Assembly: GCF_024385605.1 (NCBI RefSeq)
Contig: NZ_JANFOJ010000008.1
Span: 62,001-126,000, forward strand
DNA: 64,000 bases
Direction: 5' to 3'
Source of the DNA: Sporolactobacillus sp. STSJ-5
GTDB lineage: Bacteria; Bacillota; Bacilli; Bacillales; Sporolactobacillaceae
The position numbers were made by a program, and so were the translations under genes. Of this stretch, positions 1-8,839 are shown piece after piece. Numbering within the stretch: position 1 is the stretch's first letter; the number at the start of each line of letters is the position of its first letter. The notes under the pieces are model-generated. The model was given only the letters and a program-made list of their open reading frames with translations. It was not told where the DNA came from and did no database searches.

Positions 1-1
1 T

Positions 2-2275
2 TCATGGGTGGCGCCGAGTCATTGGCAAGGAAACACGGACGCGGTGACCTTCGCTGAATGGAAGAAGCAAATTGGCATTGAGGCGGAAAAGGTGACCGCA
101 GACCGCGTGGCAAAGGAGCAGGAGCTCGCTGAATGGAAGGATGCGCTCCGGGCGTTCCGCCAATTTTTAATGGACTATCCTTATGAATCAACTGATGAAA
201 AGAAAACAAAGCTCGGCGAACTGACCAATAAGAATGAGCAGCTTGCCCTGGAGCTTCGACGTGAAGAACAAATGCTCAATGATTTGGATGCCCAGATCAG
301 CAACGGCCGCGAAAAAACCGACCAATATCGTGAGGAGCGGCATGGACTGGCTCGCTATATTGAAAAGGGTCATGAGTACCTTCGTGTTGAGAAAATGGTT
401 GCAGAGGGACGCAGCCTTGAGCAGCAACTAAAAGAAAAATTGCAGCTTGTGGAGCAAGAACTCGATGCGGTGAACCAAAAGCTGAACCGATTGAATGCTG
501 AGCGCGGGACCCTTGAACGCAGGGCGGCAGATATCAAGCTGCAACTGCAGTTGCTGCGCCAGGATGATGACTACCAATCGTTGAGCGAGCTGACACCTGC
601 TGCAACCAATGAAAGCAAGAAAGTAATTAAGGATAAGATTGACATTTTACGGTTGAAGCTGCGCGAAATTGATACGGCCCGAGGCGAATGGATCGCCAAA
701 CGTGACGAAGCTGTTCGAAATATAAAGCGGCTCACGGACGAAATGGAACTGCTGCGCCGCAGCGAGGGAACGATTGATGAATCGCGCGCGTTTCCTGTTG
801 ACGGCAAGCAGCAGATTCAGTCGCTGCAGGATCGTATTTTCGCCCAGATCAAGGAAGAGAAAACATGCGGCGATGACGTTCGGCAGGCGGAAACTGAAAA
901 AAATAAGCAAGAAGGAAAGCTGGACACGCTCGTCATCCAGTTTGAAAAAAGTTATCCAAATGAAGAACGGATTGCTTTTGATACCTATGACGGAAATGTC
1001 GAAGAGGATCTGGCCGCAGAGATAAAACACTTGAATGAACGAAAAACTTATATTGATCAGGAAGCCGTCCGAATTGAACAGGATCGCAAAGCGATTGAGT
1101 CTGCAAAGTATAATCTTGAGATGTTTGAGGAAGCGCATCATTTTAAAGCGCCGGATGTTTCGCCGATTTCTTTGACGAATGAGGAGATTCTTGACTTTAC
1201 GTACAATCGCAAGAAAGTTGTTGCTGCGACAAAGCACAGCCTGAAGGAAAATCAAGGCCGCGTTGCGGAAGGCGCGAGCGAGGTCTCAAGCGCGCAGCGC
1301 GCATTCCGCGCGTTTTGTCGGGCGAATATTTCCGATGTGAAGCTGCGGCAGATGGCAATCAGCGGCATTGAAACGAAACAGAGCTACGAAGCCATCATTG
1401 AATTCAAGAAAAATATGGCAACGCGCATTGAGAGCATTTCCCATTATGCGCATGAACATATCCGCCAAAGTGATAAGGATCTCCAACTTTTCATCGACCA
1501 GATTCACACGCATCTGCGTACGCTGGCCGAAGAATTGCGACAGATTCCAAAGAAAACCAAGGTGAAGGTACAGGACGACTGGAAACCGATCTACGCCTTT
1601 AAAATTCCTGATTGGAACGAAGAGGAAGGCAAAACGCGAATCCGAAATTACATCGAATGGATTTTGACTCAGCTCGAAGACGAGCGCTTCTTGGACGAAG
1701 AGCGTCGGCAGGACAGCGGAAAGGTTCGGAAGGAACTGGACATGTGGCTCCAATCCAAACAGCTGCTGCGTATCGTCATGGACAATGAGGTGCTGAAGGT
1801 CAGCTGCCGCAAAGTGGCCAATGACAATACAGTAACAACGCGCGCGTACTCATGGGAACAAAGCAATATCTGGTCAGGAGGAGAGAAGTGGAGTAAGAAT
1901 ATGACGCTTTTCTTAGGCATTCTCAATTATGTCGCCGAGAAAAAGAAACATATCCAATCAAGTGCCAAGCTGCACCGTGCCGTTATTCTCGACAACCCGT
2001 TTGGACAGGCATCCAGCGATCACGTGCTGAGTCCGGTATTCTTTGTCGCGCAACAACTCGGCTTTCAGATTATTGCATTGACAGCCCTTGCCGAAGGAAA
2101 ATTCCTGCAAGACTACTTTCCAGTGATTTACAGCTGCCGCTTAAGGGGCTCGTCCGGATCGGGCAAACAAGTCATGACCAAGGAAAAATGGATCCGCAAA
2201 GCCTTCTTCGAAGACCATGATCCCCAGGTTCTCGAACGGCTTGGCGAAACCGAACAGCTTGGATTATTTGATTGA
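2..2275 (+). CDS. SMC-like coiled-coil ATPase, 3' part (5' end outside window)
   Basis: The frame is open to the left edge, so the GTG at position 8 is probably internal and the Walker A half lies outside the window. About 500 residues are rich in Glu, Lys, Gln and Arg with heptad-like spacing, the look of a long coiled coil. The C-terminal part carries an ABC/SMC head: signature-like WSGGEKWSK near residue 620, then a Walker B-like AVILDNPFGQASS. The usual Asp-Glu of Walker B is Asp-Asn here. The position where an H-loop His is expected reads ALTAL. Such ATPases act in chromosome organisation, repair or anti-plasmid/phage systems (MukB/JetC-like or DUF3584-like). I cannot tell which without the upstream genes. 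A terminator follows directly, so this is the last gene of its unit. Family is fairly sure, role is open. Confidence 0.7.
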   Translation, partial: SWVAPSHWQGNTDAVTFAEWKKQIGIEAEKVTADRVAKEQELAEWKDALRAFRQFLMDYPYESTDEKKTKLGELTNKNEQLALELRREEQMLNDLDAQISNGREKTDQYREERHGLARYIEKGHEYLRVEKMVAEGRSLEQQLKEKLQLVEQELDAVNQKLNRLNAERGTLERRAADIKLQLQLLRQDDDYQSLSELTPAATNESKKVIKDKIDILRLKLREIDTARGEWIAKRDEAVRNIKRLTDEMELLRRSEGTIDESRAFPVDGKQQIQSLQDRIFAQIKEEKTCGDDVRQAETEKNKQEGKLDTLVIQFEKSYPNEERIAFDTYDGNVEEDLAAEIKHLNERKTYIDQEAVRIEQDRKAIESAKYNLEMFEEAHHFKAPDVSPISLTNEEILDFTYNRKKVVAATKHSLKENQGRVAEGASEVSSAQRAFRAFCRANISDVKLRQMAISGIETKQSYEAIIEFKKNMATRIESISHYAHEHIRQSDKDLQLFIDQIHTHLRTLAEELRQIPKKTKVKVQDDWKPIYAFKIPDWNEEEGKTRIRNYIEWILTQLEDERFLDEERRQDSGKVRKELDMWLQSKQLLRIVMDNEVLKVSCRKVANDNTVTTRAYSWEQSNIWSGGEKWSKNMTLFLGILNYVAEKKKHIQSSAKLHRAVILDNPFGQASSDHVLSPVFFVAQQLGFQIIALTALAEGKFLQDYFPVIYSCRLRGSSGSGKQVMTKEKWIRKAFFEDHDPQVLERLGETEQLGLFD

Positions 2276-2293
2276 ACAAGTGAAAATGATAAG

Positions 2294-2319
2294 AAGAGCC
2301 TGATTCAGGGCTCTTTTTT
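2294..2319 (+). terminator. Rho-independent terminator of the SMC-like gene
   Basis: A 7-bp stem AAGAGCC/GGCTCTT with a short loop is followed by six T, 19 bases after the stop codon. The following 2320-2711 holds no convincing gene. Confidence 0.85.
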
Positions 2320-2711
2320 GCTGGTTAGGAATTGATCATATATCAACTTGTGGATAACTAAATCTTTGGTTAACTCGTTTTAAAACTTCTGGAGAAACAG
2401 AACCTGGCTATATGAAGCAGCGGGATCCTCAACAACCACTTTGGTTGATTTAGGTAAACGGTATCTCGAGCAGGTGAATTGATCTCTGGTCGCCTTTATG
2501 AAGGGTTCGAATGCAGTACCTATGCTCGATTGAAGACACAACCGATGCCGAGTGTTCGGTAACGTCATCCGTGGCACTGTTTTCTCTAAAATACTTGAAG
2601 TATTTTTTTTCGATATAAGGTATACTTATAGCAAACACGACCATTTGTTCTCTTCTTGATTTGCTTCACACATTCCTCTTGATCGAAACATACCCCGCAA
2701 GGAGGCTTCCT

Positions 2712-3632
2712 ATGTCTATAGACCACGATCGACGCTTTAAAGTCCTGCTTCACGAGTTTTTTGATGAATTTCTCGAAGCCTTCTTCCCAAAGATATACCA
2801 GGCACTTGATCTTTCCGACAAGAAATTTCTTTCCGAGGAACTGTTTGCGGATATGGTCGAAGGCGACAAAAAACGGGCAGATGTTATCGCGGAAACAAAG
2901 CTGAAATCCAATAAAGATGTCATCCTGATTGTCCATCTTGAAGCACAGAATTATTACCAAGATAATTTTTCCGAACGGATGTACATCTACTACAGCATGA
3001 TCTATCTGAAATTTCGAAAACCTGTTTTACCCATCGCTATTTTCAGTTATGATGGAGTTAGAGATGAACCGGACGAATTTGTGGTAAAAGTACCGCATCT
3101 AATGGTTGTTAACGAGTTCCATTTTCTGAAACTTGAACTTTCCAGAATGAGCTGGCGAAAATTTATGTACAGCAATAATCCTGCCGCCGCCGCGCTAATG
3201 AGCAGGATGAACTACTCAAAAAGGGAACGTGTGCAAGTACGACTTGCTTTTATCAGGCAAATGATTACAATGCATCTTGGAGAAGCACGTGAAAGCATGA
3301 TCAATGGATTTTTCGAAACCTATCTTCAATTAAACAAGGAAGAGGTGGATCAATTGATGGACCAAGCAAAAAAACTCCCGGAAGAAATTCGTGAAGAAGT
3401 GCTCAAGTGGCCCAATTCTTTTTATGATCGCGGAAAAAAAGAGGGAATTGAACAAGGCATAGAACAAGGCATAGAACAAGGAATTGAACAAGGCATTGAA
3501 CAAGGAGAACGAAAAGCAAAAGAACAATTCGTCCGAAAACTGTTGCAAAAAGGAATGAGTCATGCTGAAATCAGCGAGCTAACCGGATTGAGTGAAGTAG
3601 CGATTAAATCGATGGAAATCACCGGTGAATGA
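2712..3632 (+). CDS. Rpn-family recombination-promoting nuclease / PD-(D/E)XK transposase-type protein
   Basis: The 306-residue protein begins MSIDHDRRFK at an ATG preceded by AAGGAGG (2699-2705); the upstream in-frame extension lacks an RBS. The N-terminal part has the family pattern: FLEAFFPKI, KRADVIAETK, then IVHLEAQNYY, where Asp in RADVI and Glu in HLEAQ fit the PD-(D/E)XK catalytic core. Family members nick or cut DNA and promote RecA-independent recombination. The C-terminal part is hydrophilic and contains five repeats of a four-residue EQGI unit before an HTH-like tail (MSHAEISELTGLSEVAIKSM). It is a single gene, flanked by its own terminator, as is usual for this scattered family. 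Confident on family, less so on present activity. Confidence 0.85.
   Translation: MSIDHDRRFKVLLHEFFDEFLEAFFPKIYQALDLSDKKFLSEELFADMVEGDKKRADVIAETKLKSNKDVILIVHLEAQNYYQDNFSERMYIYYSMIYLKFRKPVLPIAIFSYDGVRDEPDEFVVKVPHLMVVNEFHFLKLELSRMSWRKFMYSNNPAAAALMSRMNYSKRERVQVRLAFIRQMITMHLGEARESMINGFFETYLQLNKEEVDQLMDQAKKLPEEIREEVLKWPNSFYDRGKKEGIEQGIEQGIEQGIEQGIEQGERKAKEQFVRKLLQKGMSHAEISELTGLSEVAIKSMEITGE
3444..3503 (+). repeat. Five in-frame 12-bp repeats inside the Rpn gene
   Basis: The unit GGMATWGAACAA occurs five times end to end and encodes repeated Gly-Ile-Glu-Gln. Such runs are common in this family and can gain or lose units by slippage without shifting the frame. Confidence 0.9.
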
Positions 3633-3694
3633 GCCGAATTATAGAGTTCACCCAATGAATGACCGCCTGCCATATTTGCTAGTACAGGGGAAGA

Positions 3695-3745
3695 TGGAAC
3701 CTCGTGTTCCAAGAATTGTTTTGGAGCACGAGGTTCCATTTTTTT
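3695..3745 (+). terminator. Strong terminator after the Rpn gene
   Basis: A long stem beginning TGGAACCTCGTG pairs with CACGAGGTTCCA and is followed by seven T. The near-symmetrical hairpin could work on both strands, but the T tract is on the + strand. Confidence 0.85.
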
Positions 3746-3956
3746 GCTGTCTAAGAAAGCTGATTGGATGCTAAGCGATTAAAACCACGGTAATTCTTGT
3801 CGATACAATTTTATTTACTCTTATAATTGATAATTTCCTTAAGCTTTAGGGCTTATCGGGTTTTGTTGTTTAACGGGAAGTTGAATTTCTTCTGCAATGA
3901 CGTGGTATTTAGCGAACATACCTGCACTGTATTTTGTGAATGGGTATAAAATACAG

Positions 3957-3985
3957 TTGACACTTTTTAAAAAGTCTGATATAAA
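3957..3985 (+). promoter_or_regulatory. Near-consensus sigma-A promoter
   Basis: TTGACA and TATAAA are separated by exactly 17 bases. The only thing directly downstream is a short broken reading frame at 4018 with AAAGGGAG as a ribosome binding site. Confidence 0.75.
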
Positions 3986-4017
3986 TAGAATCACCAACTC
4001 AAAGGGAGTTTTAAGTC

Positions 4018-4160
4018 ATGATCAAATCAGGCAAACTCCAATTGAATAACTTTTATTACTACTTTGGTTTCTTTCGTTAGTGTTTGCATTCGCTTCAACA
4101 GGGTGCAAACACTTCAGCAGAAGGTTGCATCCATGCGGAAGCCAAGGCGGTACGATTTAA
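4018..4160 (+). pseudogene. Decayed small gene, possible lipoprotein remnant
   Basis: An ATG with an RBS (AAAGGGAG) opens MIKSGKLQLN and stops after 20 codons. Shifting frame near 4050 gives a hydrophobic run, LLLLLWFLSLVFAFASTGC, which looks like a lipoprotein signal peptide ending in a lipobox-like STGC, then about 20 more residues and a stop. The simplest reading is a frameshifted and truncated small lipoprotein gene. A short regulatory RNA or a leader peptide is the alternative. The strong promoter before it and hairpin after it show that the unit is probably still transcribed. Confidence 0.35.
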
Positions 4161-4171
4161 CTTGGAAAAAT

Positions 4172-4215
4172 AACCACATGGATTAAGAATCAATAATCCG
4201 TGTGGTTTTCATTTA
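4172..4215 (+). terminator. Hairpin ending the small transcription unit
   Basis: AACCACATGGATTA pairs with TAATCCGTGTGGTT (one mismatch) around an 8-base loop, followed by a weak T-rich tail. It closes the unit started by the promoter at 3957. Confidence 0.55.
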
Positions 4216-4230
4216 TCGCGAGAAATTCCG

Positions 4231-4267
4231 ATCGCCCATGGTTATTGAAGCCGTGGGTGATTTTTTT
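4231..4267 (+). terminator. Terminator or attenuator hairpin just upstream of the aminotransferase
   Basis: An 11-bp stem (ATCGCCCATGG with CCGTGGGTGAT, two G-U pairs) is followed by seven T and ends 35 bases before the next start codon. It could terminate read-through from the left or attenuate the aminotransferase operon. I see no anti-terminator pairing that decides between them. Confidence 0.6.
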
Positions 4268-4302
4268 CGCACAAAAATTTTATAAAAGGCAGGTAACGAA
4301 AA

Positions 4303-5502
4303 ATGACCCACTCATTAGTTGGCAAAATGAAAACGGAATTGAACTTGCTTAAGCCTTCGGACATTCTGAAATTCGATCAGGATATTTCAGGAATCCCGGA
4401 TATCATTAAATTGACACTTGGCGAACCGGATTTCAACACGCCCGAGCATATTAAAGAAGCGGGAAAACGCAGCATTGACAATAACCGGAGCCACTATGCA
4501 CCGCCTGCAGGAACACCGGGTTTAAGAAAAGCAATCAGCAATTTTCTCAAGGAAAAATATAATTTATTTTACAATCCGGATCACGAAATTCTTGTTACCG
4601 CCGGTGCGACGGAAGCGATCTACACCGTGCTCACATCGATTTTGAATCCTGGCGATAAGGTGCTGATTCCGACACCGATTTTTCCTTTATACATTCCGGA
4701 TACGATTCTAGCGAAAGCGGAACCGGTATTCATGGATACCTCATCAAATGGTTTTGTTCTTTCGCCTGAATTACTCGAAGAAACACTTGCAAAACATGGT
4801 GACGCGGTTAAGGCGATCGTCTTCAATTTCCCGACCAACCCAACCGGTGTGACGTATCGCAGAGAAGATGTGAAGGCACTCGCAGCAATTTTGGAAAAAC
4901 ATGATCTTTTTGTCATTAGTGATGAGATTTACAGTGAGCTCACCTATGGCGAACACCATGTTTCCATGGCTGAATATCTGCCGGAACAAACAATCGTGCT
5001 TAACGGTGTATCAAAATCGCATGCGATGACCGGTTGGCGAATCGGCTTCATTTGTGCACCGGCCGCGATTACGACGGAGTTGAGCAAGATTCATCAGTTC
5101 ACAATTACCTCAGCGACAACGATGGCCCAGGACGCGGCTCAGGAAGCATTTGAAAATGGAATGGATGACGGTGCGGAAATGCGTGTGGAATATGAAAAAC
5201 GGCGCGATTTTGTTTATGAAGAAATGAGCAAAGCCGGCTTTGCTTGCGTGAAGCCGGAGGGCGCTTTCTATCTGTTCGCCAAAATTCCGGAAACCATGAT
5301 TCAAAAAAGTCTTGATTTCTGTACGGATCTTGCATACAAGGCTAAGGTCGCTGTGATACCCGGCGGTTCTTTTGGCCCCGGTGGTGAAGGCTATATTCGA
5401 ATCAGCTATGCGGCAAGTATGGAACAGTTGACGGAAGCGATGAGTCGAATCGCAAACTATGCGGCGACTATTAGTGAAGAACAAGGGAGCGTGCAGCGAT
5501 GA
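4303..5502 (+). CDS. Class I/II PLP-dependent aminotransferase (PatA/AraT-like)
   Basis: The 399-residue protein has the fold-type I aminotransferase signature. GEPDFNTP lies near the N-terminus, VTAGATEAI binds the cofactor phosphate, NFPTNPTGV carries the conserved Asn, SDEIY the Asp that contacts the pyridine, and VSKSHAMTGWRIG the Schiff-base Lys. It would move the amino group of an amino acid (aromatic, branched or diaminopimelate-like) to 2-oxoglutarate in the cytosol. The ATG is preceded by a weak purine-rich site. Its stop codon overlaps the start of a D-2-hydroxyacid dehydrogenase (ATGA), so the two are probably translationally coupled. Together they would turn an amino acid into its 2-oxo acid and then a D-hydroxy acid such as phenyllactate. 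The substrate cannot be read from the sequence. Confidence 0.9.
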   Translation: MTHSLVGKMKTELNLLKPSDILKFDQDISGIPDIIKLTLGEPDFNTPEHIKEAGKRSIDNNRSHYAPPAGTPGLRKAISNFLKEKYNLFYNPDHEILVTAGATEAIYTVLTSILNPGDKVLIPTPIFPLYIPDTILAKAEPVFMDTSSNGFVLSPELLEETLAKHGDAVKAIVFNFPTNPTGVTYRREDVKALAAILEKHDLFVISDEIYSELTYGEHHVSMAEYLPEQTIVLNGVSKSHAMTGWRIGFICAPAAITTELSKIHQFTITSATTMAQDAAQEAFENGMDDGAEMRVEYEKRRDFVYEEMSKAGFACVKPEGAFYLFAKIPETMIQKSLDFCTDLAYKAKVAVIPGGSFGPGGEGYIRISYAASMEQLTEAMSRIANYAATISEEQGSVQR

Positions 5503-6506
5503 AAGTGATTATGTTCAGTGTACGAGACGATGAGGAAGCAGCAATTAGGAATTGGGAAAAGAAAACCGGTGTTCACGTCGACATTAACGATTTGGAACTG
5601 GATGCGGAAACCGTGCAGAGGGTCAAGGGTTATGATGGCATCGTCATTCAGCAGCGTAATCGTATTAGTGATCCGGTGATCTATGAGACTCTGGAAAAAT
5701 TCGGCTTGAAGCAGCTCACATCACGAACCGCGGGTTTTGATATGGTTGATCTTGAACAGGCGACGGCGCATGGTTTGGCTGTGACGAATGTTCCGGCCTA
5801 CTCGCCGAATTCTGTTGCAGAATTGGCCGTAACGCAGACGATGCGGCTGATCCGCAATCTGCCGCTGTTCGACGCGCGAGGTGCCGAACAGGATTTTCGA
5901 TGGGCAGGACTTCAAGCACGGGAAATCCGCTCACTGACTGTCGGCGTTATTGGTGCCGGACGAATCGGCGGAACGGTTGCCCGCCTGTTTAAAGGGCTTG
6001 GCGCGACAGTGATCGCAAATGATATCGTTGAACGTGATGATTTGCGTGACGTGCTCAACTATGTTTCAAAAGAAGAACTTTTGAAGACAGCGGATGTTGT
6101 AACGCTGCATGTTCCGCTGATGGAATCAACCACCCATTTGATTGACGCGGATGCACTTGCGTTAATGAAGCGCGACGCGTTCCTTGTGAATGCATCACGC
6201 GGACCAGTCGTTGACACAGATGCTTTGATTGCGGCGTTGACTAATAAAAAAGTTGCCGGAGCTGCGCTAGATACATTAGACGGCGAAGAACACTTCTTCA
6301 ATCAGGATTTGCGTGGCAAGGATATTCCAAGCAAGCAGCTGAAAACACTGCGCGCGATGCCAAATGTATTAATTACGCCGCACATCGGTTTTTACACAAA
6401 TCTAGCGGTGCAGAATATGGTTGAAATCAGCTTGAATGATGTGCTCGCAATTTTGAAAACAGGTCGGAGCGAGCATCAAGTTAACAAAGTGGCTGTTGAA
6501 AGCTAA
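5499..6506 (+). CDS. D-isomer-specific 2-hydroxyacid dehydrogenase (D-lactate dehydrogenase type)
   Basis: The 335-residue length is typical of D-LDH/D-hydroxyisocaproate dehydrogenases. Visible are the early RTAGFDMVDL substrate segment, the NAD-binding GVIGAGRIG, the signature NASRGPVVDTDAL with the catalytic Arg, a Glu in LDGEEHFFN and the catalytic His in TPHIGFYT. The enzyme reduces 2-oxo acids to D-2-hydroxy acids with NADH in the cytosol. Coupling by a 4-base overlap to an aminotransferase suggests it works on amino-acid-derived 2-oxo acids rather than being the main fermentative D-LDH, but pyruvate activity is possible. Start ATG lies within the overlap and is well supported. Confidence 0.9.
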   Translation: MKVIMFSVRDDEEAAIRNWEKKTGVHVDINDLELDAETVQRVKGYDGIVIQQRNRISDPVIYETLEKFGLKQLTSRTAGFDMVDLEQATAHGLAVTNVPAYSPNSVAELAVTQTMRLIRNLPLFDARGAEQDFRWAGLQAREIRSLTVGVIGAGRIGGTVARLFKGLGATVIANDIVERDDLRDVLNYVSKEELLKTADVVTLHVPLMESTTHLIDADALALMKRDAFLVNASRGPVVDTDALIAALTNKKVAGAALDTLDGEEHFFNQDLRGKDIPSKQLKTLRAMPNVLITPHIGFYTNLAVQNMVEISLNDVLAILKTGRSEHQVNKVAVES

Positions 6507-6521
6507 AAAGAAGGTCAGCTC

Positions 6522-6986
6522 ATGGAGATTGTACAAACAAAGGATGCCGCACTGATCGCCAGGCTGAATGAACCAGTTCAAGCCTTACATGCCGAGCTGT
6601 ATCCTGAGTACTTTAAGCCGTATCGTTTTAATGAAATTCGTCAATGGTATGAAAGGGTCATCGCCAGTGATCCTGATTCAACGTTCTTAGTGATTGAAGA
6701 TGAAGGTCAAATCGCAGGCTATGCTTGGATTCAAGCTTTGAGTCGAAAAGAAAATCCGTTTATGATAGCTCGAACTGCACTCGAGATTCATCAATTCTGC
6801 ATCATGCGAACCGAACGCAGAAAGGGTTATGGGACTTTTTTGATGAGCTACATTTGTCAAATGGCCAAAAACAAAGGGATAAATGAGATTGATCTTGATT
6901 ACTGGGCGGACAACGAAGCAGCAGAGCTATTTTATAGGAAGCAAGATTTCAAGGTATACAGAAAAGCTGCTCATCGGATCGTGTAA
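6522..6986 (+). CDS. GNAT-family N-acetyltransferase
   Basis: The 154-residue protein starts at an ATG with AAGAAGG upstream, 15 bases after the dehydrogenase stop. The acetyl-CoA binding loop reads RTERRKGYGTFLM (the R/Q-x-x-G-x-G/A motif), followed by the usual AELFYRKQDFKVY C-terminal strand. It transfers an acetyl group to an unknown amine. It closes the unit that begins with the aminotransferase. No substrate can be proposed. Confidence 0.85.
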   Translation: MEIVQTKDAALIARLNEPVQALHAELYPEYFKPYRFNEIRQWYERVIASDPDSTFLVIEDEGQIAGYAWIQALSRKENPFMIARTALEIHQFCIMRTERRKGYGTFLMSYICQMAKNKGINEIDLDYWADNEAAELFYRKQDFKVYRKAAHRIV

Positions 6987-7021
6987 ACAAACAACAACTA
7001 TTTAAGTGAAGGAAAAATGCG

Positions 7022-7050
7022 TCACGCAGATCATATACTGCGTGATTTTT
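7022..7050 (+). terminator. Terminator after the acetyltransferase
   Basis: TCACGCAG pairs perfectly with CTGCGTGA around an 8-base loop, followed by five T. The rest of 7051-7318 shows no clear gene. Confidence 0.8.
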
Positions 7051-7318
7051 GTATTCGAAAAGATCTTCATGTCTATCCTATAGTTCTGGATTTTTCTCGG
7101 ATAAAATGACGAGTTTCCCAGATTGCTTCCCAGTATGACCTATAAATCGTTTTAAACTTTTATGCTTCACAGTTCGTCAACTATGCACTAGATTTGAACA
7201 ATTTTTTTCATCAGAATTGGATTCACAGCATTAGATCCAATTGGATCTTTTCGGCGGACATTGGTATGGATATGATAAGAATAATCACTTTTCATACTTA
7301 ATAAAAAAGGAGGCAGCT

Positions 7319-8821
7319 ATGAGACTGGAGATTAACCGAGAGGATCCGATGCCTGTCTATTTGCAAATGGCGAATCGAATTAAGGAACAAATACTGTCGG
7401 GAATTCTTCCGGAAGGCTTTGTTTTACCGCCTGAACGAAAGATGGCGGATGATCATCACGTTAGCCGAACAACTGTCATCAAGGCTTATGAAGAACTCAA
7501 AGCATTGGGGCTCGTGATGTCCAGAGTTGGACAAGGGACTGTGGTCACTGAAAGGAAACTTCCTGCAACGAATGGATCGGAACCGCTTATTTTTCCGATG
7601 TCTTGGTATCCGCTCTTCGATAAAAAAATCACCAATGTTAGCGATACGGTGAGTGAGATCATGTATATCGGCAATCAAGGCAATATGATTTCTCTTGCGG
7701 CAGGTATCGGCGATCCGAGTTTGTATCCAGTCGATGAGCTTCGAGAAATTCAAAATGAGCTGCCGATCGACAGTGATCATCTGAATTTATGTCCTGTTGA
7801 AGGTTACTATCCGCTCCGCAAAAGTATTGCCCAATTGATGGGTTCTCGCAACTTATCCGTTACTGCAAAAGAAACAATGATCGTGACCGGATCGATGCAG
7901 GGCATTGATTTCGCGGCGCGAACATTCTTGTCTCCCGGTGATGCGGTTATTGTTGAAGAACCAACTTTTTTGCAGGCGATTCAATGCTTTAGGGCAACAG
8001 GCGCAAGGATTATTGGCATTCCTATGGATGAGGAAGGTATTCGGCTAGACATCCTCGAGGCACAGTTGGCACGGTATAAGCCTAAACTTATCTATACAAT
8101 CCCTAATTTTCATAATCCAACGGGTGTTTCGATGAGCATGGAACGAAGAATGGGGCTGCTGAAATTGGCGTATCATTTTCAAGTGCCGATTCTTGAGGAT
8201 GATCCTTATGGAGATATTGCGTTTGATCAAGAAAAATTGACGCCGCTTAAAGCACTTGATCCGTATGGATATGTGATCTATCTCAGTACCTTATCGAAGG
8301 TTCTTTTTCCAGGCTTAAGGATCGGCTGGGTTGTTGCGCCGGAGCCAGTCATGAAAAAATTTGTGCTGCTCAAGCAGATTACCGATTTGCATGTGAATAC
8401 GGATAGTCAGATCTTGATTAACCGATATCTCAGAAAAGGACTTTATGAACCACATCTCAAAAAGATTCTGCCGATCTATAAAAAGAAAAGGGACGTTGCT
8501 ATTAAAGTGCTTAACGAAGAAAAGGGACTCGTTCATTTTGAACCTCCCGAAGGCGGCTTTTACTTATGGTGCCGAATTCCTTACTCTGTACCGCAAAAGA
8601 AATTACTTGCGTTATGCGCGGATCAAGGAATGATCTATACGCCGGGAACGGTGTTTTTCCCTCAAGAAAGCGATGGGGAGCACTGGCTGCGATTGAATTA
8701 CACCTATGAGACGATAGAACGCTTGACTGAAGGGCTGAACCTGCTCATTAAGGCGATAAAGAAGCTAAGTGTGCAGAATGAGCCATCAGATAAGGAAACC
8801 GGCGTACGCCCAATCGTTTAA
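7319..8821 (+). CDS. MocR-type regulator (GntR winged helix fused to an aminotransferase domain)
   Basis: The start chosen is the ATG with AAAGGAGG 6 bases upstream, giving 500 residues; a longer in-frame start lacks an RBS. Residues 1-75 form a GntR winged helix (PVYLQMANRIKEQI, LPPERKMADDHHVSRTTVIKAYEEL). Residues about 120-490 are a fold-type I PLP domain with VTGSMQGIDF, NFHNPTGVS and the Schiff-base Lys in STLSKVLFPGLRIGW. MocR proteins bind DNA and sense an amino acid, amine or PLP with the second domain. It lies 18 bases upstream of an aminotransferase, which is the likely target or partner, and both may be regulated from its promoter. Confidence 0.9.
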   Translation: MRLEINREDPMPVYLQMANRIKEQILSGILPEGFVLPPERKMADDHHVSRTTVIKAYEELKALGLVMSRVGQGTVVTERKLPATNGSEPLIFPMSWYPLFDKKITNVSDTVSEIMYIGNQGNMISLAAGIGDPSLYPVDELREIQNELPIDSDHLNLCPVEGYYPLRKSIAQLMGSRNLSVTAKETMIVTGSMQGIDFAARTFLSPGDAVIVEEPTFLQAIQCFRATGARIIGIPMDEEGIRLDILEAQLARYKPKLIYTIPNFHNPTGVSMSMERRMGLLKLAYHFQVPILEDDPYGDIAFDQEKLTPLKALDPYGYVIYLSTLSKVLFPGLRIGWVVAPEPVMKKFVLLKQITDLHVNTDSQILINRYLRKGLYEPHLKKILPIYKKKRDVAIKVLNEEKGLVHFEPPEGGFYLWCRIPYSVPQKKLLALCADQGMIYTPGTVFFPQESDGEHWLRLNYTYETIERLTEGLNLLIKAIKKLSVQNEPSDKETGVRPIV

Positions 8822-8839
8822 AAAAGAGAGGAAGATCCC

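Noticed and set aside
647-1255. 202-codon - strand frame inside the SMC-like gene
   Set aside because: Antisense shadow of a coiled-coil region, without RBS.
2380-2644. Leftward frames in the 2320-2711 gap
   Set aside because: No ribosome site, overlapping each other in two frames, no family pattern.
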